From Penumbrarchaeum sp964445525 (GTDB lineage Archaea > Thermoplasmatota > Penumbrarchaeia > Penumbrarchaeales > Penumbrarchaeaceae), in NCBI GenBank assembly GCA_964445525.1, contig CAYULA010000002.1:1-64000 (forward strand): 64,000 nucleotides of DNA. Reading direction: 5' to 3'. How positions within the stretch are numbered: the first letter of the stretch is position 1; the number at the start of each line of letters is the position of its first letter. The translations under genes were made by a program, and so were the position numbers. The notes under the pieces were generated by a model. That model did no database searches. It worked only from the letters and a program-made list of their open reading frames with translations, and was not told the origin of the DNA. Positions 34,978 through 44,077 of the stretch are shown here, one piece after another.

Positions 34978-35658
34978 ATGATGCTCAAGGAATACCCTCT
35001 CGAGGATACACTGCTCAACGGATTCGAATTCCCTGTTGCGGTGGTCGTGGAAGTGACAAAACAGGGTATTGTACTTTCCAAGATGAGATACCTCAAGGCT
35101 GTAGGAGACATCATCAACCAGACAATAAGATGTCCCATGATAACGGTTTACGCCCACATGGGAACCTTCAGGGATCCTCATCTTGCCTCGGACATGATCA
35201 GCCCCATGGGAGTGGACCTCATTTACCATTTCCAGATAGACAAACAATATTTCAACGAGACCATAGAGACCATCAAGAGGGGGAGGGCCACTCTGAACTT
35301 CCACAATCCTCAGACCAGGGATATGGCAAGAGGCCTGATGGAGAAGATAATGAAAAAGGACAAGATCAACTTCAGGAGGTTGTCGGCCCAGGAGCAGGGC
35401 CTGATCCTTGAACCCTATGTATTCTATCTCTTCCAGAGGATAGGTGAAGGCAAGAGGAACGTCTTACAAAACGTAGAGCTCCTGGAAAGAGAGGGTATTC
35501 TCAAGTGCGAGATCGGAAACGACACACTCCGCTACAGACCGGCACCGGCTCCCACAATGGAGCTGGATATTCTGATGTTCACCGATCTGAAGTATCTGCC
35601 ATCAATTTTGAGAGGTCTTGAGTCTCACGGGTTCAAGCACGAGATACAGAGAGGATGA
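34978..35658 (+). CDS. Conserved-looking protein of unknown function
   Basis: 226 residues from the ATG at 34978 (a second ATG follows directly). AAGGGGACGG lies just upstream. It has no signal or membrane helix. The N-terminal half is beta-rich (FPVAVVVEVTKQGIVLSKM; RCPMITVYAHMGTFRD), the middle is helical with many charged residues and the C-terminus reads ELDILMFTDLKYLPSIL. The region VLQNVELLEREGILKCEIG looks like a winged-helix recognition unit, but I cannot assign a family. It is convergent with the small gene at 35662 with a 3-bp gap. Confidence 0.7.
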   Translation: MMLKEYPLEDTLLNGFEFPVAVVVEVTKQGIVLSKMRYLKAVGDIINQTIRCPMITVYAHMGTFRDPHLASDMISPMGVDLIYHFQIDKQYFNETIETIKRGRATLNFHNPQTRDMARGLMEKIMKKDKINFRRLSAQEQGLILEPYVFYLFQRIGEGKRNVLQNVELLEREGILKCEIGNDTLRYRPAPAPTMELDILMFTDLKYLPSILRGLESHGFKHEIQRG

Positions 35659-35661
35659 CCC

Positions 35662-35907
35662 TCATATTATTCTGACATCCTTGGCTCCCATCTCCCTTAG
35701 AGATGGAACGAGATTGTCGACTATGAAATCCATGTCGTCGGGAGAAGGACCTCTGGATGAAAGGTCGGCCACGACGTTCATTTCCCTCAATCCCTTGAAA
35801 CCCACCACCGCGTCAAGCTCCTCCTCGATCTGGGTAAGGGGATTTCCGCCTTTTCCCTTTCCAAAGAGTATATGAACGGTGTCCCCTGACTGAGAAATGG
35901 TGAACAT
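35662..35907 (-). CDS. Small protein of unknown function
   Basis: 81 residues, no Cys or signal. It has a beta-alpha-beta pattern (TVHILFGKGKGGNPLTQI; VGFKGLREMNVVADLS; MDFIVDNLVPSLREMGAKDV). A TTTTTATAAGG-type TATA element lies about 20-25 bp before the ATG on the bottom strand, suggesting a leaderless mRNA. The frame uses the neighbours' codons. I do not recognise a family. Confidence 0.65.
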   Translation of the reverse strand: MFTISQSGDTVHILFGKGKGGNPLTQIEEELDAVVGFKGLREMNVVADLSSRGPSPDDMDFIVDNLVPSLREMGAKDVRII

Positions 35908-35972
35908 AAAAGAACATTAATTTGACCTTATAAAAAATGTAATGTATATATTGCCTAGATATTACCGTTTTT

Positions 35973-38402
35973 TCAGGCATTTCGATCAGGAGATATGTAT
36001 ATGTATGTGGATTTCCCGCTCTTTTTCACCACTATCTGTCCCTTCTCCTTGAGTGCCTTGATATTGTAGTTCACGGTGGAGTTTGACACCGAAAGTTCTT
36101 CTGATATCTCCTTCTGTGACAGGCCGGGTTTTACCTGTATGAGTTCGACAATTTTTTTCTGTATGGGGGATAGACTTACCCTGTCCTCATCTATGTGGTA
36201 TCCGGCCGGATAGAACCTTCTGTACAATCCGTCCCTCTGGCTCCTTATCAGGTTCTCCTTCTCGAGGGTGTAGAGGTGGTGGGCCAGGGTGCCGTTTGTA
36301 AGGTTCAGATTGACCAGTATTGCCCTGAAATGCTCTCCCGGATTGTTCTGGACATAGACGTATATCCTCTTTCTCAACCTGTTGGAGAGTAGATGCTCGG
36401 GTTTCAGTTTGCTGTATAGAGGGAAGAGACTGGCAAATAGCGGATATCTCACATATTCCGTGTTTATGAAAAGTAAAAGGGATGTCAGAACGATCGCTCC
36501 GCCACCGGCTGCCACCACAGCCGTGCTTGTCTCTATCTTTCCGCCCTCTCCCTCACCATCGGGATCGCCCGATCCCGATTTCACAGGGATCACGTTGATA
36601 GGTTCGGTCATGTCATTATCATCGTTGTCCGTCTCCTCGGACCCCTCGGGAGGCACAAGTATCGCCCTGATCTTCTGGGTTGAAGGCCTGGCGGACCAGT
36701 TGAATAATATTGTCATCTCCTCCCCCGAATTCAGCGAGACGGGTTTGGAGGAGACCTTGTTGTTGGAAAGTGAATAGGATATCTCGTACAGTTCAAGGGT
36801 GAGCCCGCTCATGTCCAGATTTGAAGGGTTGTTTACGGTAACATTCACCTGTATGTTCTCCCCTTCGTCTATGGGTCTGTTCGGAAGAACAATTGAGGTA
36901 ACCGCCACGTTGGGGAGCTCTATCATGGTAACCGGAACCACGAATTCGGTGGCAAGGACCCATTCCTTCTTGTCCTCCAGCGGGACCCTGATATCCACCT
37001 TGAAGGAGAATTCTAAGGGGACGTTTACGCTTTTGGGATACAGTATTATCTTGATATTGTTGAAATTGGAAGGGGCGAGATTGAAGGAATGATGATTGAT
37101 ATCGGATATGAAGCACGACGGTAGCTCTTCTAGGTCCAGTATGACCTGGGTTGATGATTCGCCGTCGTTGTGAACCCTGAAATTGACGATTATGTCCGAT
37201 CCCATTTTTGCCTCGCTCACCTCCAGATTGGAATACGAGATATTGGAATCGGAATTAACCACCACGGTCATCTTGCCTTCCACAACGTTTGCGTTGTCAG
37301 ATTTTCCGTCAAGAATGATATCGAAGATCCCTGACCTGTTTCCGGGGGAGGCAACGTGCACGGTAACGGTCCTTGTCTCCCCCACTTCAAGGGTGTAGGA
37401 TCCCCCTATGTCGAAAGTATAGTCCCAATCCATCTGCTGGAACGGACCTGAAAGAACCTTCAATTCCGGTTCGAAAGTGGAGGGTTTCACCCCGTTATGC
37501 ATAAGATCGAACTGCAGGTGCATCTGCTCCCCGCTTCTGGATTCCACCATGGAATTGACGGGCTGGATGGATAGCGTTGAAGGATTTATGACCTTGAAAT
37601 TGAAATCTATCCTGTCTGCACCCTTCCCCACTCCAAATAAGGAATACATCTCCGAAGCGGACCTGACAGATATTGTCTGGATATCCCCAACCTTGGCGGT
37701 TTCGGGAACACCGATCAGAAGCTTTGTAATGTATATGGTTCCGGACTGGAGATTCACCGTCTGGGACTGGTCCTCGTACTGGAATCTCGCCTCCCAGGAT
37801 GATTGATGTTCCCCGATGGTGATCGTAATGTCATCTACCAGATCTCCCGGATTCCTCAAAAGGACCTCCATGTAGGTCCTCTGTCCGGGATAGACCTTGA
37901 TCTCGACCTCCTTGCCCGAATCGGGATAGACAAGCAACTCGTGATCGACCTCCGCTTCCAGCCGAACCACAGCAATTATGAATGCCCTGTCCCCGGTGAG
38001 ATTTGCTATACCGTCGATCCGGATCTGGTATTCGCCCTCGGGATCCATCATGATGTTCTTGGGGATGGCTACATCCAGCAATATGGAGCTCCTCCCTTTT
38101 CCGGGGACCTGCACCGAACCGGTGACATAGACGTTCCAACCCTCCGGGGAAAGTAGTTCCATGATAACCGTTTGATCCAGTTCATGGTCATTATTTACCC
38201 ATATACTGTATTCCAGTTCGTCGCCCGGCGAAGCTGTCTTAACCGGATATCCGGCATCGGTAACATCGTCTCCCTCGTCGGCCTCCATGGTGATGGTTCC
38301 TTCGTTGATTTCCGCTCCGGAAACCGGATCCGCAATGATCATTGCCAGAAAGAACAGAGCCATAACTGAAAGGGCCAGTATGGAGGTCGCCTTACCGTTC
38401 AT
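35973..38402 (-). CDS. Membrane-tethered regulator: large extracellular domain plus two cytoplasmic winged helices
   Basis: 809 residues from the ATG at 38402; a CTTAAATAG TATA element at 38425-38433 lies 27 bp upstream, so the longer frame is not used. There is a signal segment (ALSVMALFFLAMIIA), about 570 residues of CARDB/Ig-like extracellular beta domains, one transmembrane helix (about 622-645), then two winged-helix units: HFRAILVNLNLTNGTLAHHL...LENLIRSQRDGLYRRFYP-like at about 660-735, and KPGLSQKEISEELSVSNSTV with INGNYNIKALKEKGQIVV-like at about 745-805. It should sense an outside signal and bind DNA at the membrane. It is not next to a kinase gene. Confidence 0.85.
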   Translation of the reverse strand: MNGKATSILALSVMALFFLAMIIADPVSGAEINEGTITMEADEGDDVTDAGYPVKTASPGDELEYSIWVNNDHELDQTVIMELLSPEGWNVYVTGSVQVPGKGRSSILLDVAIPKNIMMDPEGEYQIRIDGIANLTGDRAFIIAVVRLEAEVDHELLVYPDSGKEVEIKVYPGQRTYMEVLLRNPGDLVDDITITIGEHQSSWEARFQYEDQSQTVNLQSGTIYITKLLIGVPETAKVGDIQTISVRSASEMYSLFGVGKGADRIDFNFKVINPSTLSIQPVNSMVESRSGEQMHLQFDLMHNGVKPSTFEPELKVLSGPFQQMDWDYTFDIGGSYTLEVGETRTVTVHVASPGNRSGIFDIILDGKSDNANVVEGKMTVVVNSDSNISYSNLEVSEAKMGSDIIVNFRVHNDGESSTQVILDLEELPSCFISDINHHSFNLAPSNFNNIKIILYPKSVNVPLEFSFKVDIRVPLEDKKEWVLATEFVVPVTMIELPNVAVTSIVLPNRPIDEGENIQVNVTVNNPSNLDMSGLTLELYEISYSLSNNKVSSKPVSLNSGEEMTILFNWSARPSTQKIRAILVPPEGSEETDNDDNDMTEPINVIPVKSGSGDPDGEGEGGKIETSTAVVAAGGGAIVLTSLLLFINTEYVRYPLFASLFPLYSKLKPEHLLSNRLRKRIYVYVQNNPGEHFRAILVNLNLTNGTLAHHLYTLEKENLIRSQRDGLYRRFYPAGYHIDEDRVSLSPIQKKIVELIQVKPGLSQKEISEELSVSNSTVNYNIKALKEKGQIVVKKSGKSTYIYISPDRNA

Positions 38403-38424
38403 GTTATTCCAATCCTCCGTAAGA

Positions 38425-38433
38425 CTATTTAAG
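38425..38433 (-). promoter_or_regulatory. TATA box for the membrane-tethered regulator
   Basis: CTATTTAAG on the top strand (CTTAAATAG below) is centred 27 bp before the ATG at 38402. It overlaps the codons of the longer open frame, which argues for the shorter start. Confidence 0.55.
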
Positions 38434-38595
38434 CCCATTAGTACAGGGATTGGATTGATTATTCTTATTGGTTTGCAAATTTATACTTTCTTGATCCGAT
38501 TATTTTGTCCGTTTGTAAGAGCGCCGGAAAGGAAAATAATATAGTATTAAATCTCATCGGGAACCATCGACCCAGCTGGTCCAAGAGGTGTTCTC

Positions 38596-39036
38596 ATGTT
38601 TGAGGGTAAGGAGAGAATGGGCATGTTCTCCAGAACTATCGGAACGCGAATCAATTTGGTCCTCGGGATCATTGCCCTTATGATAATAATCGGGTCGCTC
38701 TCAGCACTGGTGTACAACGCCGCCAACACGAAATCAACAGATATCCTCACCGTGAACGGAAAGGAATATGATTGGGGGGCACTGGAAAGCGATTTCGACA
38801 CAATGGAATCGGAGGGACACAGCGGAATACCCGTTGTTGATCTCCTGGAGGACGCCGGGATCGATGACCCGGAGGGCAGATCCTTCAGATTCACAGGGGC
38901 TGACGGCTACGAGAAGGAGGTCCCCTTCTCCGACATGGACAACGGAATGATCGATACAGATGAGAAGAAGGTCATATTTCCCGGACTTGCCAAGGCGTTC
39001 TGGGTGAGGGACCTCGTTGAGATAGAGGTGGTATGA
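38596..39036 (+). CDS. Membrane-anchored protein with molybdopterin-oxidoreductase-like domain
   Basis: 146 residues. GAGGTG lies 7 bases before the ATG. One N-terminal transmembrane helix (INLVLGIIALMIIIGSLSAL) is followed by about 95 extracellular residues: LTVNGKEYDWGALES, then GIPVVDLLEDAGI, FTGADGYEKEVPFSDMD and FWVRDLVEIEV. This order of elements matches the fold of the sulfite-oxidase-type molybdopterin domain (PF00174) in miniature, but no cofactor-binding Cys is present. It is the first gene of the AOR cluster, 1 bp before the lipoprotein gene. Confidence 0.75.
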   Translation: MFEGKERMGMFSRTIGTRINLVLGIIALMIIIGSLSALVYNAANTKSTDILTVNGKEYDWGALESDFDTMESEGHSGIPVVDLLEDAGIDDPEGRSFRFTGADGYEKEVPFSDMDNGMIDTDEKKVIFPGLAKAFWVRDLVEIEVV

Positions 39037-39037
39037 G

Positions 39038-39763
39038 ATGAAAAGGAAAGCGGTTATGCCTTTAATCGGGATGGGCCTGATCCTACTCTCTGTAATCGTT
39101 CTGGGATGCACCGAAGAAGAAGATGAAGAAGAAGGTGTGGCAATAACGGTTGCCGGAGAGGAGGTTTCCCTGGATGAGGTCTTCGACGATTACCAGATGA
39201 AGACCGTTTCTAGCGGAGGCAGCACTTACGAGGGTGTCTCTCTGAGCGATGTGATAAATGAAACCGCCCTAACAGATCCTTCCGATTTGCAGTACAAGAT
39301 CACGGCAAGCGACGGCTGGAATCAGGATGTGACCTGGGCTGATATGATGACGGGAGTCCTTGTTGAGGAGGAGACCATGACAGCCTTCCCCAATCTTCCC
39401 GGAAAATACAGGATAAGGGATGTGGTCAAGATCGAAGCCGTGGATGCCGATACCATAGAGGTCAACGGTCATCTCTTCACTTGGAAACAGCCCTTCCACA
39501 TCATTGACGAGACCGTCACCATGCAGGATGCGGAAAACAACACGATCGAGGGAATATACCTCTCCGATGTGGTCAACATCACCGGTCTGACAGATCAGGG
39601 AACCCATGGTTATGACCTCCAGGCGGGTGACGGATACAACCAGACGGTGACCTGGGAGGACATGACGAAGGGACTTCTCGTGGAAGAGGAGAAAAAATGC
39701 TTCTTCCCGCATCTTTCCAAAAAATACCACGTTTCCGATATAATCAAGATAGAGGTGATATGA
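39038..39763 (+). CDS. Secreted lipoprotein with two molybdopterin-oxidoreductase-like repeats
   Basis: 241 residues. The signal ends in LSVIVLGCTEEE, a lipobox, so the mature protein should be lipid-anchored at the Cys. Two repeats of about 100 residues follow, each reading as ITVAGEEVSLDEV / IEVNGHLFTW, then YEGVSLSDVIN / IEGIYLSDVVN, ASDGWNQDVTWADM / AGDGYNQTVTWEDM and IRDVVKIEAV / VSDIIKIEVI. It resembles the preceding protein twice over. No catalytic Cys is present, so it may bind a ligand or structure a complex. It overlaps the membrane-protein gene by 4 bp. Confidence 0.78.
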   Translation: MKRKAVMPLIGMGLILLSVIVLGCTEEEDEEEGVAITVAGEEVSLDEVFDDYQMKTVSSGGSTYEGVSLSDVINETALTDPSDLQYKITASDGWNQDVTWADMMTGVLVEEETMTAFPNLPGKYRIRDVVKIEAVDADTIEVNGHLFTWKQPFHIIDETVTMQDAENNTIEGIYLSDVVNITGLTDQGTHGYDLQAGDGYNQTVTWEDMTKGLLVEEEKKCFFPHLSKKYHVSDIIKIEVI

Positions 39764-40446
39764 AAATGTTAGAGAAGAGATCTGCCACGGAATACGGGAT
39801 GATCGCAGCCGGGATAATCCTCCTTGGATCCATCTGGGGTCTGCTGGAATGCACCATCGGAGGTATGAAATGGGAGGTGGCCGGTCTCTACGTTTCCATG
39901 GGTGCTGTCATGGCGGGTCTTTTTGGACTTGCATTCATGATACTGGCCAGGAGAATATTCGATTTCCCGGGTGCCGCACTCTCGGTGGCTCTGGTCGCAT
40001 CCCTATTGAGGTTCATCGCACCGGTTGGTTCATGCGTCATCTGTTCCGCCATAGCCATAGGTGTCGAAGGCCTCGTCTTCGAGATGATAGTAAGCAGGAA
40101 GGTGTTCCTGGGTAACCTCCGGGGAAGCAAGGATTTCAGGACCCTGGCCTTTCTCGGGGTCATCAGCGGATTCACCGTTTTCACGGTGGGTTACATAACC
40201 ACCCAGGTCCTAACGCCCGTCTTTACCGGGGGGACCCTTGTTGTAATGGATGTGGTTGACATCCTTCCGTTGATAGTGGGAAGGGCCTTTTATGCGGCGG
40301 TTCTGGGAGGAATATCCGTTCCGGTCATTGCTCTTTACGACAACCTCCATCTGGATGTTAGCAAATGGAACAAGGGTGCCTATTTCGCGGGTTCAACTGC
40401 CATAAGCGCTGTTTGCTGGATACTGGTGATATTCATTCTGTTCTGA
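39760..40446 (+). CDS. Six-helix membrane protein of the AOR cluster
   Basis: 228 residues from the ATG at 39760, which overlaps the lipoprotein stop (ATGA); GAGGTG lies just upstream, and the ATG at 39766 is an alternative. It has about six transmembrane helices (MIAAGIILLGSIWGLLECTI; VSMGAVMAGLFGLAFMIL; VGSCVICSAIAIGVEGLVF; FLGVISGFTVFTVGYIT; STAISAVCWILVIFILF). The general layout recalls substrate-binding S components of ECF transporters, but I see no diagnostic motif. Its setting suggests transport of, or electron transfer with, a substrate of the neighbouring enzymes. Confidence 0.75.
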   Translation: MKMLEKRSATEYGMIAAGIILLGSIWGLLECTIGGMKWEVAGLYVSMGAVMAGLFGLAFMILARRIFDFPGAALSVALVASLLRFIAPVGSCVICSAIAIGVEGLVFEMIVSRKVFLGNLRGSKDFRTLAFLGVISGFTVFTVGYITTQVLTPVFTGGTLVVMDVVDILPLIVGRAFYAAVLGGISVPVIALYDNLHLDVSKWNKGAYFAGSTAISAVCWILVIFILF

Positions 40447-40456
40447 GGTGTTGCAG

Positions 40457-40906
40457 ATGACAGATACTGTAAAAATAATAAAATTTCATCCGGATAAATG
40501 CAAGGGACACAGGGAATGCGAGAAGGCCTGTTCCCGGATCCATTTCAAATCCGACGAAGGTGGGGACAAGTCGGCCATCCACATAATCAAGACCGAGTCT
40601 GGTTACAAGATGGTCAACTGCAACCAGAACGGATTGTGTATGGATGTATGCCCGGTTCAGGCAATAAAAAGGCTTCCCAGCGGAGTGGTTACCGTCGATA
40701 AGAAGACCTGCATAGGATGCATGACATGTGTGGCATTCTGTCCCATGGACGGTATGAGAAGAGCCGAGGGCATGGTTGTTCCCCACAAATGCATCTCCTG
40801 CGGTGCATGCGTCAGGGCCTGTCCCGAGGGAGCTCTCGAACTGGTCGAGGTCAATATCAAGGACATAGAACAGAGGGTATACATTCATCAGGGGGTGTGC
40901 GAGTGA
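40457..40906 (+). CDS. Poly-[4Fe-4S] ferredoxin
   Basis: 149 residues from the ATG at 40457, with GAGGTG about 7 bases upstream. Two classic clusters are clear (CIGCMTCVAFCP and CISCGACVRACP), and the N-terminal half carries less regular groups (CKGHRECEKAC and CNQNGLCMDVCP). The spacing resembles the iron-sulfur subunits of molybdo- and tungsten enzymes (HycB/DmsB family). It should take electrons from the AOR encoded next, whose GTG start overlaps its stop (GTGA). Confidence 0.93.
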   Translation: MTDTVKIIKFHPDKCKGHRECEKACSRIHFKSDEGGDKSAIHIIKTESGYKMVNCNQNGLCMDVCPVQAIKRLPSGVVTVDKKTCIGCMTCVAFCPMDGMRRAEGMVVPHKCISCGACVRACPEGALELVEVNIKDIEQRVYIHQGVCE

Positions 40907-43257
40907 GCGGTAAATGCCTGAATCATGCAAGTACAGCGAGGACCATAGGAAGGGGAAACGGCCCCTTCGTTACCAACAACACCGAGATAGAGGTGGATGT
41001 TGAAGGACTGAGGTCCGGCCACAAGGTCCTTGCAGAATACAAATACGACAAAAAACCAATCGAAAGGGGATATGCCGGCCGCCTTCTCCATGTCAACCTC
41101 ACCGATCTAGAGTTCAGGGAGATACCCCTTGAAGAGGATGTCAAGGAGAAATTCACCGGAGGAAAAGGATTCGGCCTCAAGATGATGTGGGATCATATGG
41201 GACCGGATACCAGATGGAACGATCCGGAAAACATCCTGGCTCTGAACAGCGGCCCGATGAACGGAACCACCCAGTATTCGGGAATGGGGAAAGCACTCTC
41301 CACAACCGTATCTCCCTCTACAGACATCATTTGCGATTCCAATGCGGGAGGATATTTCGCCCCCTACCTGAAATTCTGCGGATTCGATTCAATCTCCATT
41401 CAGGGAAAAGCGAAAGAGGATGTGGTCATTTTCATCGATGGGGTGGAAGGCAAGATCACCATCGAGACAGCACCCCACGAGGAGACCAACTCCCACATCC
41501 TTGCAGAGCAGTTGACCCGTATGTACGCAAAGGAGGATACCGAATCCTCCAGGCAGAAAGTGTCGGTGGTATCGGCGGGAAAAGGATCGGAGAACTCTTA
41601 CTGGGGAATACTGAACATCTCGTTCTACGACCCGAGGAGGAAGGTCCCCAGGATAAAACAGCACGGCAGGGGCGGTCTCGGGACGGTACTGAGGGACAAG
41701 AAGGTCAAAGCCCTGGTATCCAGGATCGAGGGTTTCGGAGGAATGACCAATAATCCGGTTGATGTGGACAGGATCTCCAAGACCGGAATAAAGCATCACA
41801 GGGAGATCAGGGACCTCGACATGTACGAGAACAACATGAGAACCGTTGGAACCGGAAATCTCGTGGAGATCATGGATGCCTACGATCTGCTTCCAACTGA
41901 GAATTACCGATTCGGAGGTTTCCCAAAAGCATCCAGGATATTTTCGACAAAATTCTATCACTATTTCACCCAGGGAATACCGGATGGATGCTGGTACGGA
42001 TGCAACATCGCCTGTTCCAAGGCCGTTGACGGCTTTCTCCTGAAAACCGGCCCCTACAAGGGCAAGAGAGTGACCGTGGACGGTCCAGAATACGAGACCA
42101 TAGCCGGCGGTTCCAACATGTCCATGTGGGATCCGGAGTGGATACTGGAGTTCAACTTCTACTGCGATACCTACGGCCTGGATACGATCTCCGCGGCCAC
42201 CTCCATTGCATTCTACATGGAGATGTACGAATACGGAATACTGTCCAAGGAAAGATGCGACGGTCTGGAACTGTGCTTCGGCAATGCCCACGCCGTACTT
42301 GAGTTCCTTCACCGGATCGCATCCGGTGACAACAGCGAGTTCATCCAGGTGGCTTCCAAGGGCACCAGGAGAATGAAGGACTGGCTCAAGGAGAAAAAAT
42401 GGGGAGTTCCGGACCTCATAGAGCATGCCGGAATGGAGATCAAGGGTTTGGAGTACTCCGAATATGTTTCAAAGGAATCCCTTGCGCAGCAGGGAGGCTT
42501 CGCACTTGCCACCAAAGGACCCCAGCATGACGAGGCCTGGCTTATCTTCATGGACATGGTCAACAATCAGATACCGACCTTCAAGGACAAGGCCGAGGCC
42601 CTTCACTATTTCCCCGTATGGAGGACCTGGTTCGGCCTTGTGGGCCTCTGCAAACTGCCCTGGAACGATATCGTTCCCGCAGACAACGCGGAAAAGGACG
42701 AACCCGCCAAGATTCCCGAACACGTTCAGAACTATGCGGATATCATGAGCGGAGTGACAGGCAAGGCAATAGGTCCCGATGATCTCATCGACCAGTCGGA
42801 AAGGGTCTACAACTGGCAGAGGGCCATGAGCGTCTGGATGGGAAAGGGAAGGAGGATACACGATATGCCTCCCTACAGGTCCATGGGTCCTGTCACCGAG
42901 ATGGAATACCTTTCCCGGGAGGAACGATACGACGGGCAGCTGAAAGACATCGTTGGCCTGGATGAGGAGACAATCGAGAAGATGTCCGTTCAGGACAAGA
43001 TAGGTGTCCTCAGGGAATACAGATACGGTCAATATGAAAAGCTGGTGGATTCGGTCTATTACAGGAGGGGATGGACACCCAACGGAGTACCGACTCCCGA
43101 GAAGATGAAGGAGCTGGGATTCTCCGACGAGAAGGAGATGCTGGACATTCTCCAGAAGGCCATAGACGATGATGACGCAAACGGCCTCAACGTCTGGGGT
43201 GGGAAATATTCCGAAGGTGAGGATAAACCTTCAGATGACCAGAGATACTGGGAGTAG
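40903..43257 (+). CDS. aor: Aldehyde:ferredoxin oxidoreductase-family tungsten enzyme
   Basis: 784 residues from the GTG at 40903, coupled to the ferredoxin stop; upstream frame lies inside the ferredoxin gene. AOR-family landmarks: GYAGRLLHVNLTDLEF, FTGGKGFGLKMMWDHMG, ALNSGPMNGT, GRGGLGTVLRDKKVKA, YGLDTISAATS. The 4Fe-4S ligands are C363, C367 and C371 (GCWYGCNIACSK) and C583 (GLCKLPW). The enzyme oxidises an aldehyde or related substrate using tungsten- or molybdenum-bispterin and reduces ferredoxin. The N-terminus (about 60 residues) is longer than in Pyrococcus AOR. The substrate is unknown. Confidence 0.93.
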   Translation: MSGKCLNHASTARTIGRGNGPFVTNNTEIEVDVEGLRSGHKVLAEYKYDKKPIERGYAGRLLHVNLTDLEFREIPLEEDVKEKFTGGKGFGLKMMWDHMGPDTRWNDPENILALNSGPMNGTTQYSGMGKALSTTVSPSTDIICDSNAGGYFAPYLKFCGFDSISIQGKAKEDVVIFIDGVEGKITIETAPHEETNSHILAEQLTRMYAKEDTESSRQKVSVVSAGKGSENSYWGILNISFYDPRRKVPRIKQHGRGGLGTVLRDKKVKALVSRIEGFGGMTNNPVDVDRISKTGIKHHREIRDLDMYENNMRTVGTGNLVEIMDAYDLLPTENYRFGGFPKASRIFSTKFYHYFTQGIPDGCWYGCNIACSKAVDGFLLKTGPYKGKRVTVDGPEYETIAGGSNMSMWDPEWILEFNFYCDTYGLDTISAATSIAFYMEMYEYGILSKERCDGLELCFGNAHAVLEFLHRIASGDNSEFIQVASKGTRRMKDWLKEKKWGVPDLIEHAGMEIKGLEYSEYVSKESLAQQGGFALATKGPQHDEAWLIFMDMVNNQIPTFKDKAEALHYFPVWRTWFGLVGLCKLPWNDIVPADNAEKDEPAKIPEHVQNYADIMSGVTGKAIGPDDLIDQSERVYNWQRAMSVWMGKGRRIHDMPPYRSMGPVTEMEYLSREERYDGQLKDIVGLDEETIEKMSVQDKIGVLREYRYGQYEKLVDSVYYRRGWTPNGVPTPEKMKELGFSDEKEMLDILQKAIDDDDANGLNVWGGKYSEGEDKPSDDQRYWE

Positions 43258-43262
43258 AGACG

Positions 43263-43877
43263 GTGAAACACCGGACACTAACCGGGCCCCATGATAAAAA
43301 CAGGGTGGCTGAGAGACTCCGGGATTCCTATGTAGGCATAGCCGGCGCCGGAGGCCTCGGATCCAATGTGGCAATGTCTCTGGCCAGGGCGGGAGTCGGC
43401 CGTCTGCTCATAGCGGATTTCGACAGGGTCGAGGAATCCAATCTCAACAGGCAGTATTTCTTTCTGGATCAGGTGGGCATGTACAAGGTGGATGCACTCA
43501 AGAAGAATATTCAAAAAGCGGTCAGGGACTGCAAGGTTGAGGTCCTGAACAGGAAGCTCGAAAGAGGATCAATGGCAGCTCCTTTTTCTGAAGTCGATGT
43601 GATCGTGGAAGCCCTGGATTCGGCCTCGGTCAAGGTTGCTTTCATAGAGGAGGTCCTGACCGAATTTCCCGAAAAGCACCTCGTGGCCGCATCTGGAGTG
43701 GCAGGAATAGGCGGTTCGAACAGGATAGTTCAGAAGGACCTTGGAAATCTCATATTGGTTGAGGACCCTCAGGCGCTTTCAAGTGATGTGGAAGTTCTGC
43801 TTTCCCCCAAGGTGGGTCAATTCGCGCATCATCAGGCAAACATAGTCCTCCAGCTTCTCCTGGAGGGTGATAGATGA
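43263..43877 (+). CDS. ThiF/MoeB-like E1 enzyme
   Basis: 204 residues with a GTG start at 43263 after GGAG. It has the Rossmann motif IAGAGGLGSNVAMSLARAG, DFDRVEESNLNRQYFF, and KVDALKKNIQ, typical of the small ThiF family-2 E1 enzymes. It adenylates the C-terminal Gly of a sulfur-carrier protein. Zinc Cys pairs and the catalytic Cys of MoeB are not seen, as in other small ThiF members. The carrier with a terminal Gly-Gly follows with a 4-bp overlap. Expected role: sulfur transfer for the pterin cofactor or thiamine thiazole. Confidence 0.92.
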   Translation: MKHRTLTGPHDKNRVAERLRDSYVGIAGAGGLGSNVAMSLARAGVGRLLIADFDRVEESNLNRQYFFLDQVGMYKVDALKKNIQKAVRDCKVEVLNRKLERGSMAAPFSEVDVIVEALDSASVKVAFIEEVLTEFPEKHLVAASGVAGIGGSNRIVQKDLGNLILVEDPQALSSDVEVLLSPKVGQFAHHQANIVLQLLLEGDR

Positions 43878-44074
43878 CAATTACGGTCAACAGGAGGCCG
43901 GTGGAATTCGTGGAGGGCGAGACCGTAAAGGACCTCATCAAGAGAATGAGATATACATTCCCTCTACTTGTGGTCAAGGTTGACGGTAAGCTTGTTCCCG
44001 GAAAGCAACAGAAGGATTTCTTGATAGAGGACGGTTCCAGTATCGATATCATTCACCTTACCAGCGGAGGGTAG
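43874..44074 (+). CDS. ThiS/MoaD-like sulfur-carrier protein
   Basis: 66 residues with a beta-grasp pattern (ITVNRRPVEFVEGETVKDL...FPLLVVKVDGKLV...IDIIHLTSGG). It ends in Gly-Gly, the site of adenylation and thiocarboxylation. It overlaps the E1 gene by 4 bp and lies in an AOR/MobB cluster, so a role in molybdopterin dithiolene assembly is more likely than thiamine synthesis; sequence alone does not decide. Confidence 0.9.
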   Translation: MTITVNRRPVEFVEGETVKDLIKRMRYTFPLLVVKVDGKLVPGKQQKDFLIEDGSSIDIIHLTSGG

Positions 44075-44077
44075 AGC

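Noticed and set aside
41389..42426. Bottom-strand frame within the AOR gene
   Set aside because: The AOR motifs lie on the top strand in the same bases. The frame has no ribosome site and no family motif.
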